A DNA stretch of 64,000 nt, taken from positions 21,936,501-22,000,500 of the forward strand of contig JAZHRO010000036.1 in NCBI GenBank assembly GCA_037157565.1, written 5' to 3'. Both the position numbers and the translations under genes were made by a program. Below the pieces are notes generated by a model, which did not search any database, had not been told where the DNA came from, and saw only the letters and a list, made by a program, of their open reading frames with translations. Shown here one piece after another: positions 32,827 to 44,493 of this stretch. Source of the stretch: Thalassia testudinum. Its lineage: Eukaryota > Streptophyta > Magnoliopsida > Alismatales > Hydrocharitaceae. Each line of letters starts with the position of its first letter. The stretch's first letter is position 1.

Positions 32827-34717
32827 TTTTAATGTTTTAACTTTTGTTCTAGACCATGAGTTCCTTTCACCAATTTTGATAAGTGCTTTTTCTTCTTCTT
32901 CCTCTATGATTAGGTCAGAATGCCAAAAATGGGCCTAAAGGTACTCTAGTACCAACCAAGATCCAGACCTGTCCAGCCTTAGCCTCGATCCTCCGTGAAG
33001 GTTTTTAAGACCCACAGGAACTACCTAAGGTTTATTAGACTCTATGGTTAAAGGACCTGTGCTTGAGACATTTTTAGCCTTGGTTCAGTTTGCAGTGCAT
33101 TTTGTAAGAGAGAGATAGAGGATTGATTTGTTTGGAGAGTTTTCTCTCTCTTTTCTTTTTAATTCTAGCTTTAGATTGGCTTCTCAACATGGTCTGTATC
33201 TGATTCCTCGTCCCCATCATCAATCCTCAAAGGTTCCTGGCAATCGATGCTTCGTGATAGCACTGCCCATGGTAATCCCCAGAACCCTGGTTTTTGAGAT
33301 TTTGAGATAATCCCACCCATGGTGTTCCGTGGCCGAATCCAGACCCTGGAGATTGACATTTCGTGATAATGCCATCCATGGTATCTGAACCAGCAGAGTG
33401 CTTACATGCCCCCGATAGGATATGTAAATATCCTAAGAGACAAGCACCAAGGAGACGTTATGTTGTTATGCATCTTTGAGGGGAATTTCCCGCCTCTCCC
33501 GCTGGGAACTCGACCAAATCAACTTGTGTTGATTAGCCGCTCCTAATCTAGGCAACATTTTCAGAACATTAAAACTCTTCTTCATGATTTTGATAGTTAT
33601 GCACACTGAACCAGACTGTGTGTGAATTGGGGTGCTTAGGTTACCGAGTCCAGCAAATCGAAGGTCAGTTAACGAGGCCGAATACTCCCTAAGCCTTAAG
33701 CCTAATACTTAAGCTTTGCATTTTCCCCAACCTCTTAAGGATTTTCCAGATCTTAGCGGGTACTAAGAGTCTAGCCAAAAAAGCCTAAGGTTAGCGTTCT
33801 TACTAATCTTTTTGTGTCTCTTTAGCACTTTCTCTTTACTTTTCTTAATGTGGTCTAGAACTTCGGTTAATCCCTTAATATCTTACTAATGACTATTTCT
33901 TTCTTTTCATTTTGTGCTCCTTTAACACTTTGCTCTTTTTCTCCCCCTATTTGCATAGCCCACAAAAATTTTCCTTCCCTCCTCCAGTTTTTTTGTTATT
34001 TTTCTCAATTTTTTATTTTTTTGGTGTTTTTGACATGTGTGATTTTTTTCTGAGAATCCTTCTACCTTTTCTTGGTTTCTGTATGTTTGCACTTTACCAC
34101 CCCCCCATGCCTAAGTTTTGCAATGTCCTCATTGTAAATGGAGGGTGTGAAACAGTGTTGGGTCCAGGGACTTAGAACAGGATTTATTGCGTGGGTGAAT
34201 GGGTCGAGAATGACAGTTGCAGACGATTTCAAGCTCTGGCACATGTACCAGAGGTGGAGTTAGCAGTTCTAATGGATGAACCCTAAAGTGCAATATGAAT
34301 TCAGCATGTAAATGTCAAGAAAGGTTTTGGGTTTTTCAAAGAATGACGGGTTGCTCCCGTTAAGCGCCAAATTTGACACCTTCAGCCAAGTGGGAAATGA
34401 GATGAAGAGGGAATGGTCAAATCAGTGGAGTTTTGTGTAACAAGCACCTTGATCAAGAGCCTGGTTGGTCCAACCAGGTGCTTGTTCAGATTAGTAGGCT
34501 GATGATGTAACCCAAACCCAATCAATCTGGTGGGCTGATAAATGCAGATCAAGAGGTGTGGAACCCACCATATACTATGAAGCTTGGATGGATGTGGAAG
34601 TGTGAATGCGGGGTTTGGCTGAGTCAAATCAGCTTGGTCAGAGTAGGGATCCGTAAAATAATCAGTGAATGTTGAGAAAACCCTACAAGGATGATCATAG
34701 AATGATGGAGCATGGTC
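32827..34717 (-). other. 3'UTR of element C with internal polypurine tract
   Basis: Non-coding. On the minus strand CAATGAGGACATTG (34134-34121) precedes the internal purine tract AGGCATGGGGGGGTGG (about 34112-34097). At about 33225-33400 lie three diverged units around CCATGG(G/A)(T/C)..TTATC, homologous to the tandem units in the 3'UTR of element B. A GCGCTTAACGGGAGCAACCC-like post-coding block lies at about 34345-34365. Confidence 0.7.
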
Positions 34718-35830
34718 TTAAGTCTGATCAATGACTGAAACCCAGTATAGATGTGGAGTTGAATCGTCTGCAATCGGCTCAGTGGGAGGTGAATCTAAAT
34801 AGAAATTGAGTCCGATTGCGGGTCGGGTTTGAAAATGGATTTTGATTGGTTCCGTATGTTTGGAAGAGGTGTCTTCAATGAGACTTGTGTATGAGGGCTC
34901 TTCTAGAAATGAATGACAGGTGGTCTCTTGTAGAGAGTCCTCATAGTAGCTTTCAAAAGTGAATGCCTGGAGAGTGTTTATAGGATGACGGAAATCTGAA
35001 TTGAGAAAAGATTCGAATTCTGGGTTACAATTACTCTCGGCATTTCCTGGTTTTGGTTCTTGAGGATTGAAAAGAAATGATTCCATGTTACTGGAACCTG
35101 AACTGAAATCAGTGATCTCTGAAATCGAGACCTCAGAATTGGAGTCAGAGAATGAGTCATGTGAGCTGAGGTCATAGATAGGCTTGGTGTATTCAGGAAG
35201 TAGAGTCTCTCCGAAATTATAATCAGATTCAAAATCGTCGGAGAGTTTGTGAAAATCAAGTTCTGAATGAGATTCAAGATCATGAATTCCACCACAGAAT
35301 AAATCACATGATGTGGATTTAGTAGCCTGACTGGGGTCTAGCCTATATGTCAATTCTGAGCTTAAAAAGGTGTTCTTTCTAGGCTCAAGTTCCAAGCTGG
35401 TAGGACAGACCTAATTGACACCACACTCGTCCAACTCCTCGATTTCTGTATCATAAATTGGCCTTATTTCTAGAAAATCGATCTGATTTCCTGAGGAAGT
35501 TGGAGAGGGATATTCATCAAATAGAGGTCCAGAATCATAATCTTTATTGAAAATTTGATCTTCATCATACAGAGCCTCGTAATCTTCCCAATAAGTTTTA
35601 GATCCAAATTCTAGGCTTAGGATGTGGGTGGAATTACTAGAATCTAAGTCTGAATAACCTTCGAGGGTCACCTTATCGAAATAAGGGGAGGGATTTACAC
35701 CCTCAAGAGGTTTAGTTTTAAACTCATTATTGCAGGAGTCTTGGAATTCTAAGCTTGGTGATTCATGGTCTAAGGTTGGCTCAACATGGTGTTCTCCTAC
35801 AATTTCCCAACCTAATTCAATATTAGGCAT
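34718..35830 (-). pseudogene. Acidic ORF of element C (two pieces)
   Basis: Two open pieces on the minus strand (35830-35411 and 35395-34718) are separated by a stop near 35411. They encode a strongly acidic, Ser/Asp/Glu/Tyr-rich product (DYNFGETLLPEY, SSHDSFSDSNSEVSISE) with no zinc knuckle, protease or RT motif. The position, between the 5' ORF and the 3'UTR, matches the acidic ORF of element D at 60083-60661, but the sequences are only broadly alike in composition. I do not know the function; it may be a Gag-derived or accessory protein of these non-autonomous elements. Confidence 0.5.
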
Positions 35831-35838
35831 GTTGTCTT

Positions 35839-35933
35839 CTATCTAGGTTGGGAATCCACAATCACTTTATGCCTCAATCCGAGATCTAGGAAATCAAATT
35901 GATCCTCAATACTATTCCAAGATGGTACATCCT
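35839..35933 (-). pseudogene. Element C ORF, part left of the Sirevirus insertion
   Basis: Reads DVPSWNSIEDQFDFLDLG on the minus strand, opening exactly at the Sirevirus target duplication. Across the insertion it joins the frame ending KYPYIPQIE at 42938-42960, so the Sirevirus broke this ORF. Confidence 0.55.
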
Positions 35934-37261
35934 TGTAGGATCTGTAAATTAGAAGCACACTAGAAGGGGGGATGAATAGTGTGGGAAATAAAAAATTGCA
36001 AGACAAATCAAACCACAAAAATAAAGTCACAAGAAGTATAGTGGTTCCCCTCACTTGGATACTCCACTACCTAAGTCTCCTACCTTAGGATTTTTAACCC
36101 GATTCCCTCAACTCAGAGGGAATCAATTTACTAATATCAGAGGTAATTAATGGGTTACCTCAACCCAATTACAAGATACGAAGAAAAGATAAAGATACAG
36201 GTGTAAGCAAAATGTAAATAGAAGCTTACAACTATTTCCTAAGTCTCCAACAAGAGTATATCTTATAACAAGTATAACCAAATCTAGTAAGAAAAACTAA
36301 GGCGTAAAACAAACGATTGATTACCGAAAAATACGATCGCCTTTGATGATTTGTTGCAAATGGTGAGATGCCTTGAAAGATATGCAATAAAACAAACTCT
36401 CTTTCAGCTTGAAAATTGAGAATCGAAGGTGTAGGCAAGAGTATGATTTTTCTTAAGAGATGTGTCTAAAACAACACTCAAAGAGTGCTTATATAGACCA
36501 CTAATCACCTCTCCCACGAATTCTAGCCGTTAGGGATATTTTAGGAACATTAGAATTATGATTAATTGCAAACTAGCTATTTAAACTGGTCACAACGGTT
36601 AGTTGGTATCGGTATTGAACTCTTGGTACCAGTACTGACTACATACAGTCAGTACAACCAAATCACTGGGTACCGGTGACGCACAGTCTTGGGTCCTGTG
36701 ACCTACATGTACCGGTACTCATGATGAGTACCGATACTTGTAATGCACAGTCTTGGGTCCTATGACCTTCATGTACCGGTACTCATGATGAGTACCGGTA
36801 CTTGTAAGGTCCAGGGAAAAGCCCAGTTCACAAACTGTGATCACTTGATACTGATACTCATGATGAGTAGTGGTACTTGATGTTCACAGTTTGGAACTTA
36901 GGTCCAAACCTGTGCCGAGCAAGTACCAAAGATCAATTAGAGAAATCCAATCTGCTTTAGGCAACTTTGTTTTGAAAGAGTCGATTTTGAGTTAAGAACC
37001 AAGTAAATGAACGATATTCTGGATCCTAGTTATCTCTCTTTGATTTTAATACCTAGATTATGTTTTACTTGTTTGGAGACATACAAAAATTCTAAGATAC
37101 AATAAAAACTAAAGTCTTCAAAAACTTCTTCCTTCATGTGCAATCTTTTTGCTTGCATCCACAGATTCTTTGGACCTGTAATCACTTCATAAACATATTA
37201 GATTTTAAAATGGTTTTGTTAACATCAAAACATAGAAGAGAGATGGAACTAGGATCCAACA
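35934..37261 (-). mobile_element. 3' LTR of the Sirevirus
   Basis: Complete LTR of 1,328 bp. The minus-strand start TGTTGGATCC lies directly after the purine tract. A TATATAA box lies at 36495-36489. Palindromic promoter repeats lie at 36709-36875. Confidence 0.9.
36709..36875. repeat. Palindromic promoter repeats, Sirevirus 3' LTR
   Basis: Three copies of a 29-bp near-perfect palindrome (arms GTACCGGTACTCAT and ATGAGTACCGGTAC) at 36709-36737, 36773-36801 and about 36847-36875. The first two are 64 bp apart. They lie upstream of the TATA box in the minus orientation, as is typical of Sirevirus LTRs. Confidence 0.85.
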
Positions 37262-37440
37262 ATCTCCCCCTTTTTGATGTTGACAAAACAAATAAGATAC
37301 TCATATTAAAAATAAACAGAGACTTAATAAGAGAAGAATAAAAAGCTCCACAAGAGAGTAAGAAACCTCCCCCTCAAACTAAGCTCTCCCTATTTTAGAT
37401 ATGAAGTATCCATTCATTCATTTCATTTCTCCCCCTTTTT
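37262..37440 (-). promoter_or_regulatory. Three polypurine tracts before the Sirevirus 3' LTR
   Basis: On the minus strand AAAAAGGGGGAGAT abuts the LTR (37275-37262). Two further tracts, TTTGAGGGGGAGGTTT (about 37379-37364) and ACAAAAAGGGGGAGAAA (about 37440-37426), lie upstream. Confidence 0.7.
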
Positions 37441-37637
37441 GTCAAGAAAGCAAAAAAATTGAGCAAATACCATAAAAGTTCAAATTTCATAATAAAGCAT
37501 AAATACATAATTAAGCAAAGCATCAAATTTCATAACATGATAAAGTTAATGACAAAATAAATATTAAGAGCTATAGAAATTTAACAATGTTAAGAGTCAT
37601 ACAATCAACAACAAGCTTACATACTTAAAAAACTAAA

Positions 37638-38963
37638 CTAATTTCTACGACGTTTTCTAATAAGTGGTTGTTCATCCTCATCATCGTCATTGTCATCATC
37701 ATTGGTGCCATTGTCATCATCATCATCGTCTTCTTCATATGAAACATTTTCTTCATCTTCTATGTCTTCTTCTTCTTCATCTTCATTGATAATTGGTTCT
37801 TTTTCTGCTACAAAAGATGGATCTTGAAAGTATTTCTGTCTTCTTTCGCTGTATTCCGAAGGTGCTTGTGGTTGAGTCTGCTTCCTTTGTTTGGTATGTT
37901 GAGTGGAAGATGCAACATAGGAAGACTCAAGAGACATAGAAAGATCATGAAATTTGCGTTGCATGTGACGGAAGGCAAAATTCAGATTGGTTAAATTTTG
38001 ACCAATATAATTGAAAGTGTTAATTATGTAGGGATCGGTCCCAGACTCGTGAGATAGGTTCTTCCAAGCAGTTTTGGCTTCCGGAAAGGGATAGGTAATG
38101 GGGACAAAAGCCGAAGATGATTAGGAGGTGGATGAGAAGAAGATTGAGCATTTGGATCAACTTCATCTTCTTCATCATCACTAGGAGATTCCTCTCTAGC
38201 GGGTTTCACTCCCATTTTTCGGAGAGTGGTCCATTTGAAATAAACCACTTTTCTAAGAGGAGTGAAATTAGAAAGATCAATTTTATTTTTATGAAATATG
38301 TGAGACACCAAGATATCCAAGGGTAAAGCTGATGCACGGTAATGAGGTCTAAGAAAGTGAATGAAAACTGTGTTCCAGTTGACTGAAAATCATGTAATGA
38401 TATTATAAATTAAGGGTAAAATGTCAACAAGAATTTTGTGAAAACCCGAATTTTTAGCCCTTAAATTCCATGCTAAGATACGAAAAAGAACATGAGCAAA
38501 AAGAGTCATGTTGGGAGCAACCAATGCATTGCCCTGGCAATTAGGAAGCAATAGAGTTTCATGAATTTTGTGAGTAGGAAATTACTCCTTAAGAGTGTTA
38601 AAAGGATGACCTTCATTAGGGCATTGGGTGATGGTTGATAAAAATTTAGGAGTAATGGTGATTTTTTGACCAAAAACTTTGGATGTTAAGACAAGATGGC
38701 CCCGATTTTCTTGTTATTGGAGATTAGAAAAAAATAGATAATTAATGTCAGGGTAAACTCCAGGATCATCAGCAAAAAATGCCTCATCAAAGAAATGCAT
38801 AAGATGCTGATTGGAAAGACAGGTAGTGAACTCATAGATTTGTAGAGAAAAATCTTTCCACTCAATAGGCCTACAGTGATAAAGTTTTAGGCCTTTATAC
38901 CAATCAAAACTTGTGGAATGCATCTTGAGGAGCTTTTCCCTTACTTTTAGATTTTGGTGCCAT
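37638..38963 (-). pseudogene. Sirevirus 3' ORF (env-like position), decayed
   Basis: The start is MAPKSKSKGKAPQDAF at 38963, immediately after a TTTTCAG splice acceptor. After a frameshift STSFDWYKGLKLYHCRPIEW and WKDFSLQIYEF follow, then HIFHKNKIDLSNFTPLRKVV (about 38300), and a Gln/Ser-rich stretch followed by a long Asp/Glu run ending in a basic cluster RKRRRN (stop at 37638). Several stops and shifts separate the pieces, about 440 codons in all. This kind of ORF follows pol in Sirevirus/Maximus elements and is often called env-like from its position; I see no signal peptide or clear membrane segment here. It is broken and not expressible as a whole. Confidence 0.7.
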
Positions 38964-39044
38964 CTGAAAACACACAACAACAAGAAATAGGAATACAATT
39001 AGAGATAAAGATCATGTGTTCAAGTAACAACACATTTAAGCCTG

Positions 39045-39190
39045 CATGTACTAGTACTAGTGATTGGTACCAATACTGGTTGGTTTCTGTCCCAACCAGA
39101 AATACGAGCTAGTACCGGTACTTGCTCTGTAAAGCAGGCACTGCTGCGCCCGGCGAGTATCGGTACCGATACCAACTAGTACCTAATGAA
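39045..39190. repeat. TACCGGTA-type palindromes in the putative intron
   Basis: Repeated GTACTAGTAC, GTACCGGTAC and CGGTACCG palindromes, echoing the LTR promoter repeats but outside the LTR, between pol and the 3' ORF. Confidence 0.6.
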
Positions 39191-39280
39191 AGTGTATCGC
39201 ATCAGCAAAAATGACGATGAGAAACAAAAAACATGATATAGAACGAATCAAGGAAACAAGATTTGATGAGAAGAGAAGAA

Positions 39281-39408
39281 TGTACCTAGGGTATGAAGAT
39301 TGGAGATGATTCTTCTTCTTCTTGGCAAGGGCTTGGAGGGGCTTGAGGTGGAACTAGGGTTTGGTTGTGAAGAAATGAGGCAAGTGTTTGCACTTGACCT
39401 CTTTTATA
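39281..39408 (-). promoter_or_regulatory. Internal TATA box, 5'UTR exon and splice donor
   Basis: On the minus strand CATATAAAAGAGG (TATA at 39408-39401) is followed by a leader-like, C-rich stretch with ACCCTAGTTCC and a donor CCTAG|GTACAT (exon end at 39286). The matching acceptor TGTTTTCAG|ATGG lies at 38964, giving a 322-bp intron that ends at the start codon of the 3' ORF. Confidence 0.5.
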
Positions 39409-39656
39409 TGGGATGGGTCATGTGCTTGTCACATGACCACTTAAGTGGTTGAGAGAAGAAAAATTGACAACTTAGGTGTTGAAAAATAATGTGATCAACA
39501 ACCTAAGTTAAGCAACCAAATTGCAAACAACACCTTGGTATTTCCAGACATATGGAAATATTACATTTTACCTCTCTTTTAGTATGCATGGGTAATTTGC
39601 AAAAAAACCCTTACGAATTTTCATAAGTACAAATAAAGTTTATATCAAACAAAATG

Positions 39657-41750
39657 TTAGATTAGAATCTCTTTTATTGTACAAAGTCCTAATTTTCTCC
39701 TTATAAAGCAGAATCTCTCTATTGCAAGAGATTTTGTAAAGATGTCTACCAATTGGTTTTGAGTGTCAATGAATTCTAATTGAATAGAGCCTTGAAGAAT
39801 ATTATGTCTAAGGAAATGATGTCTAATGTCTATATGTTTGGTATGTGAATGATGTACCAGATTTTTGGATAGATTTATTGCACTTGTATTATCATATAAT
39901 ATCTTGGATTGTGCAAAAATCAATCCAAAGTCAGACAAAGTCTGTCTCATCCAAATGACCTAAGAGCAAGTGAAGCTGCAATATACTCAGCTTCAGTTGT
40001 AGAAAGTGAAACATAAGTCTGTTTCTTAGAGAACCATGAGACTAGAGTTTCTCCAATAAAATGACTTGTGCCGCTAGTGCTCTTTCAGTCTGTCTGACTC
40101 CCTGCATAGTCTGCATCACTATAGGATAATAGATCAAAGGATTGTGCTTTAGGCTAGAAAAGACCAAGGTCTTCTATGCTGTTTAGGTATCTAAATATTC
40201 TTTTTACTACATTAAAATGAGATTCCTTGGGTTTGGACTGGAATCTCGCGCATAAACATGTAGCAAAAAGAATATCAGGTCTAGAAGCTGTGAGATATAG
40301 TAGTGAACCTATCACTCCCCAGTATTTCTTTTCATCTACCCTCTTGTCGGATAAATCTTCACCAAGAGAAGTAGATAGAGCAATAGAAGTCTGTTTGCCT
40401 TACATTTTCAAAGATAAATTTCTTGAGAATTTCAAGAACATATTTTGTTTGACTAATGTAAATTCCTGTGTCTAATTGTTGAATTTGGAGTCCTAAAAAG
40501 AATCTGAGTTCACTCATCATACTCATTTCAAACTCAGTCTTCATAATCTCACAGAAATGTTGACACAGGGACTCCTTATTTGATCCAAATATAATATCGT
40601 CGACATATATTTGAACCAATAAGATGTCATTACCTTCTTGTTTTACAAAAAGAGTTGAATCAATAACTCTAATTCTAAAATCGTGCTGAAGAAGAAAGGT
40701 CCTGAGCCTATCATACCAGGCCCTAGGAGCTTGTTTAAGTCCATATAATGCCTTATTGAGCTTGTATACATGCTCTGGGTGTGTTGGGTCTTCGAACCCG
40801 AGAGGCTGATGAACATAAACTTCTTCCTTAATATAACCATTAAGAAAAGTGCTCTTGACATTCATTTAATATAACTTGAAGTCCTTTGCACTTGCAAAGG
40901 CAAGTAGTATCTGTATGGACTCCAAGCAAGCAACAGGAGCATATGTCTCATAGAAGTCAATACCCTCCTGTTGGTTATAGCCTTGAGCTACAAGTCTGGC
41001 TTTATCCTTAATCACTGAACCAGATTCATCCAATTTATTTTGGAACACCCACTTGGTTCCAATGATGGAATTACCCTCAGGAGCGGGTACCAAGTTCCAT
41101 ACATTGTTCCTAGTAAATTGGAGTAGCTCCTCCTGCATAGCTACAACCCATGATTCATCCTTTAATGCCTCATCAACTTTCTTGGGTTCAAGTTGTGAAA
41201 CAAAAGCATTAAGGACAAAATCAGCTCTAAAGTGAGATCGGGTTTTTACACCTTGTTCAATATCACCAATAATCTGTTCTTGAGGGTGATCCTTATGGTG
41301 TACCCATTCTTTTGGAAGATCATGTATATTTCGTGAATCTTCTATTTTTGATACATCAATTAAGGGGATATCTTCATCGTTAGAATCTAAATGATTTGAT
41401 TCCAGTCTACCTAAGTTTGTTTCATCAAATGAAACATGCAGGGAGTCTTCAATGACAAAAGTCCTTTTATTAAAGACTCGATAAGCTTTGCTTCTTGTTG
41501 AATAGCCAATAAAAATGCCTTCATCACTTTTAGCATCAAACTTATCAAGCCGGTCACGGGTGTTTAATAAATAACATCTACTTCCAAACACCCTGAAATA
41601 TGATATCCTAGGAGACTTCTCATAATAATGCTCATATGGAGTTTTATTCATAATAGGCCTTAAGAGTATTCTATTTAGAACATAACATGCTGTATTAATG
41701 GCTTCTGCCCAGAAATATTTTTGAAGCTTAGACTCCAAGAGCAAAGTTCA
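39657..41750 (-). pseudogene. pol: Sirevirus pol: IN C-terminus, RT, RNase H
   Basis: Minus strand. The integrase end reads YFWAEAINTACYVLNR and GYSTRSKAYRVFNKRT. RT starts at about 41130 and includes [53 protein letters not shown] and an intact YVDDIIFGS box (about 40590). A stop near 40866 interrupts RT, and another follows at about 40380. RNase H shows DNTSAINLSKN and HSHTKHIDIRHHF (about 39890-39800), ending at 39657. The motifs are Sirevirus-like. The 5' part of pol and all of gag have been deleted. Confidence 0.9.
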
Positions 41751-41785
41751 TAGGTTATGCCAGAATTAACAACATTTTGAGATGT

Positions 41786-42932
41786 ATAGTGGTTCCCCTC
41801 ACCTGGGTACTCCACTACCTAAGTCTCCTGACTTAGGATTTTTAACCCGATTCCCTCAACTCAGAGGGAATCAATTTACTAATATCAGAGGTAATTAACG
41901 GGTTACCTCAATCCAATTACAAGATATGAAGAAAAGATAAAGATACAGGTGTAAGCAAATTGTAAATACAAGCTTACAACTATTTCCTAAGTCTCCAACA
42001 AGAGTATATCTTATAACAAGTATAACCAAATCTAACAAGAAAAACTAAGGCATAAAACAAACGATTGATTACTGAAAAATACGATCGCCTTTGATGATTT
42101 GTTGCAAGTGGTGAGATGCCTTGAAAGATATGCAACAAAACAAACTCTCTTTCAGCTTGAAAATTGAGAATTGAAGGTGATTAGTGCTTATATAGACCAC
42201 TAATCACCTCTCCCACGAATTCTAGCCATTAGGGGTATTTTAGGAATGTTAGAATTATGATTAATTGCAAACTAGCCGTTCAGACTGGTCACAACGGTTA
42301 GTTGGTACCGGTACTGACTAGATACAGTCAGTACAGCCAAATCACTGGGTGCATAGTCTTGGGTCCTGTGACCTACATGTACCGGTACTCATGATGAGTA
42401 CCGGTACTTGTAACGCACAGTCTTGGGTCTTGTGACCTTCATGTACCGGTACTCATGATGAGTACCGGTACTTGTAAGGTCCAGGGAAAAGCCCAGTTCA
42501 TAAACTGTGATCACTTGGTACCGATACTCATGATGAGTACCGGTACTTGATGTTCACAGTTTGGAACTTAGGTCCAAACCTGTGCCGAGCAAGTACCAAA
42601 GATCAATTAGAGAAATCCAATCTGCTTTAGGCAACTTTGTTTTGAAAGAGTCGATTTTGAGTTAAGAATCGAGTAAATGAACGATATTCTGGATCCTAGT
42701 TATCTCTACTTTGATTTTAATACCTAGATTATGTTTTACTTGTTTGGAGACATACAAAAATTCTAAGATACAATAAAAACTAAAGTCTTCAAAAACTTCT
42801 TCCTTCATGTGCAATCTTTTTGCTTGCATCCACAAATTCTTTGGACCTGTAATCACTTTAGAAACATATTAGATTTTAAAACGATTTTGTTAACATCAAA
42901 ACAAAGAAGAGAGATGGAACTAGGGTCCAACA
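41786..42932 (-). mobile_element. 5' LTR of the Sirevirus, inner end deleted
   Basis: Matches the 3' LTR from 36042 rightwards, apart from an internal deletion near 42179. Sequence left of 41786 does not match the LTR. A TATATAA box lies at about 42194-42188 on the minus strand. Confidence 0.88.
42379..42546. repeat. Palindromic promoter repeats, Sirevirus 5' LTR
   Basis: Copies at 42379-42407, 42443-42471 and 42518-42546, with the same arms as in the 3' LTR. The first two are perfect; the third has one change. Confidence 0.88.
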
Positions 42933-42937
42933 ATCCT

Positions 42938-43331
42938 CTATTTGTGGTATATACGGGTATTTCTGGTCAATAGTTTGTTTCAGTAATCTCATCATCTCCA
43001 CCCATTTTTCAAAAGCATCTTGGTGTTGTTCCTAAAGTATAGGATTTGTCATGCATTGAAGGTATTCAGAATTGTGTAATTTTTCTATCTCAATGTACCT
43101 TGTTATGAGCATGTCTCAGGTTGATCCTTTTGTGGCTTCTGTCAACAGAATTTGGGTACAGTTTATGATGAAAGTTGTGGTTGTTGGGACATCAACCTGA
43201 ATGTCTTCTATTGGTGTTGAGGGTTTATATTTAATTTTATAGAACTCAAGGGCATCCTTAATCATCCTATCTCTCATGGATCTTTGTGATTCAGGTTTCT
43301 TGAAGGGTAATGCTAAGTAACTAGGCTGCAT
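42938..43331 (-). pseudogene. Element C ORF, part right of the Sirevirus
   Basis: On the minus strand MQPSYLALPFKKPESQRSMR and a helical, Lys/Glu-rich stretch (DALEFYKIKYKPS) run to a stop at 43116. Further pieces (MLITRYIEIEKLHNSEYL, FEKWVEMMRLLKQTI) continue to the insertion point with stops between them. The product is not recognised; by position it is the 5' ORF of the element and may be Gag-derived. Confidence 0.5.
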
Positions 43332-44472
43332 ATTTGGATCACGTGGTGGAATTAAGATGTAGAATCAGAATTTTGATGTAGAATCAAGTTGTGCCATGAT
43401 GGAAGAAGGAGAAATTGGTTTAGAATCAGAGGAGAGGTCTATGTGATGGGGTTGCTGTCCAAACAAGAGTACCGAGGCTTGGCCTCGGGGAGAGTAGATT
43501 TCTAAAGGAGGTTTCAAGGACCTCCTACCAAACATACATTGAAGGATTGGATGAGATCAGAATGTGTTGGACCCAATCAAGACACCCAAAATATGCTGGG
43601 TGACAATAGAGGTTCGGGGCGGATGATACCCTTGGATCAGAAAGGTCATCCACCTGAGAATTACCTGGGCAGCCAGAGAGGGAGAGTCTCGCGAAGACCC
43701 CTACACGGTAGAGCACCCCCACGGGTTATAGAGTTTCCCCCACCCAACCTCTCTTGTCACTGAGATTCCAGATAGACTAGAATGGGGACCTTGACCTCTT
43801 AAGTCTACCTCTTTCAGTTAAGATCAAGGTGCTTAGGGTTCCACTTGAACTTTAAGCCTTTTGAGTGCGAAGTGACCTAATTTAAAGGTTGGTTGACCCA
43901 AAGGATCAACTTCACCTCTTTGTTCCTTTGAGAGCTTCTTAGGTCCTTTCTTTTAGGGTTCAAGTAGATTAAGAGCCTGATTTGCTTAGGGTTTCTCATA
44001 GATAGGTCTTTTCAAACAAGGCTTAGGCACACCTCTTTTTGGAATTTTTGCTCTTTTCTTAGAAGAAGATGCGTCTCTAAAACCCTAGCTCGTAATCCTT
44101 AGGTTGGCTCTAGTTGATCCAATTTAGTTGCCTCAGAAATGGGTATCTAGGGTTCAATTAAGAAGGTTTTAGCCCTAGTTACCTTAACTGGATGTGCAAT
44201 TAAAAATGTGTTGAAATTAAAAATCAGGCAACTTTTGTGAGTTACTAATTATAGAAACAGGTAACCCTAGATTGATTTTTTCTTTATTTTTCCTTTTTTG
44301 AGTTTTAGGGGATTTAAGAGAGAGGGCTAACAAGAGTTTACCTATTTCTTGGTGTGGTTGTTGTGCGGCTGCTTTTCTTCTTTGGCTTTCCTGCAACAAA
44401 CACAACAAAAGAGAGAGATTAAGTCAGTAATGAATTAGAAGTTGTGATTAATGCTTCTAAAATGCCCGTTGC
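43332..44472 (-). other. Untranslated leader of element C
   Basis: About 1.1 kb between the primer-binding site and the first ORF. I see no coding motif. Long leaders are usual for Athila/Tat-type elements. Confidence 0.55.
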
Positions 44473-44490
44473 TCCCCGGCAACAGTGCCA
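44473..44490 (-). promoter_or_regulatory. Primer-binding site of element C
   Basis: The minus strand reads TGGCACTGTTGCCGGGGA, three bases after the LTR end. It matches the TGGCGCCGTTGCCGGGGA type (complementary to tRNA-Asp) used by Athila/Tat elements, with two changes. Confidence 0.85.
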
Positions 44491-44493
44491 AAA

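Larger units (their letters stand above)
35934..42932 (-). mobile_element. Sirevirus-type Ty1/copia element, internally deleted
   Basis: Direct LTRs (35934-37261; 41786-42932) have ends TGTAGGATC...GATCCAACA, and the target duplication ATCCT is present on both sides (35929-35933, 42933-42937). Coding is on the minus strand: integrase C-terminus, RT, RNase H and a 3' ORF typical of Sirevirus/Maximus elements. Gag, protease and most of integrase are missing, together with the primer-binding site and about 100 bases of the inner end of the 5' LTR, through one deletion with a junction at about 41750-41786. Confidence 0.9.

Noticed and set aside
37638..37964. A stand-alone host gene for an acidic D/E-rich nuclear protein
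   Set aside because: It is the C-terminal piece of the Sirevirus 3' ORF, lying between pol and the 3' LTR in the element's orientation.
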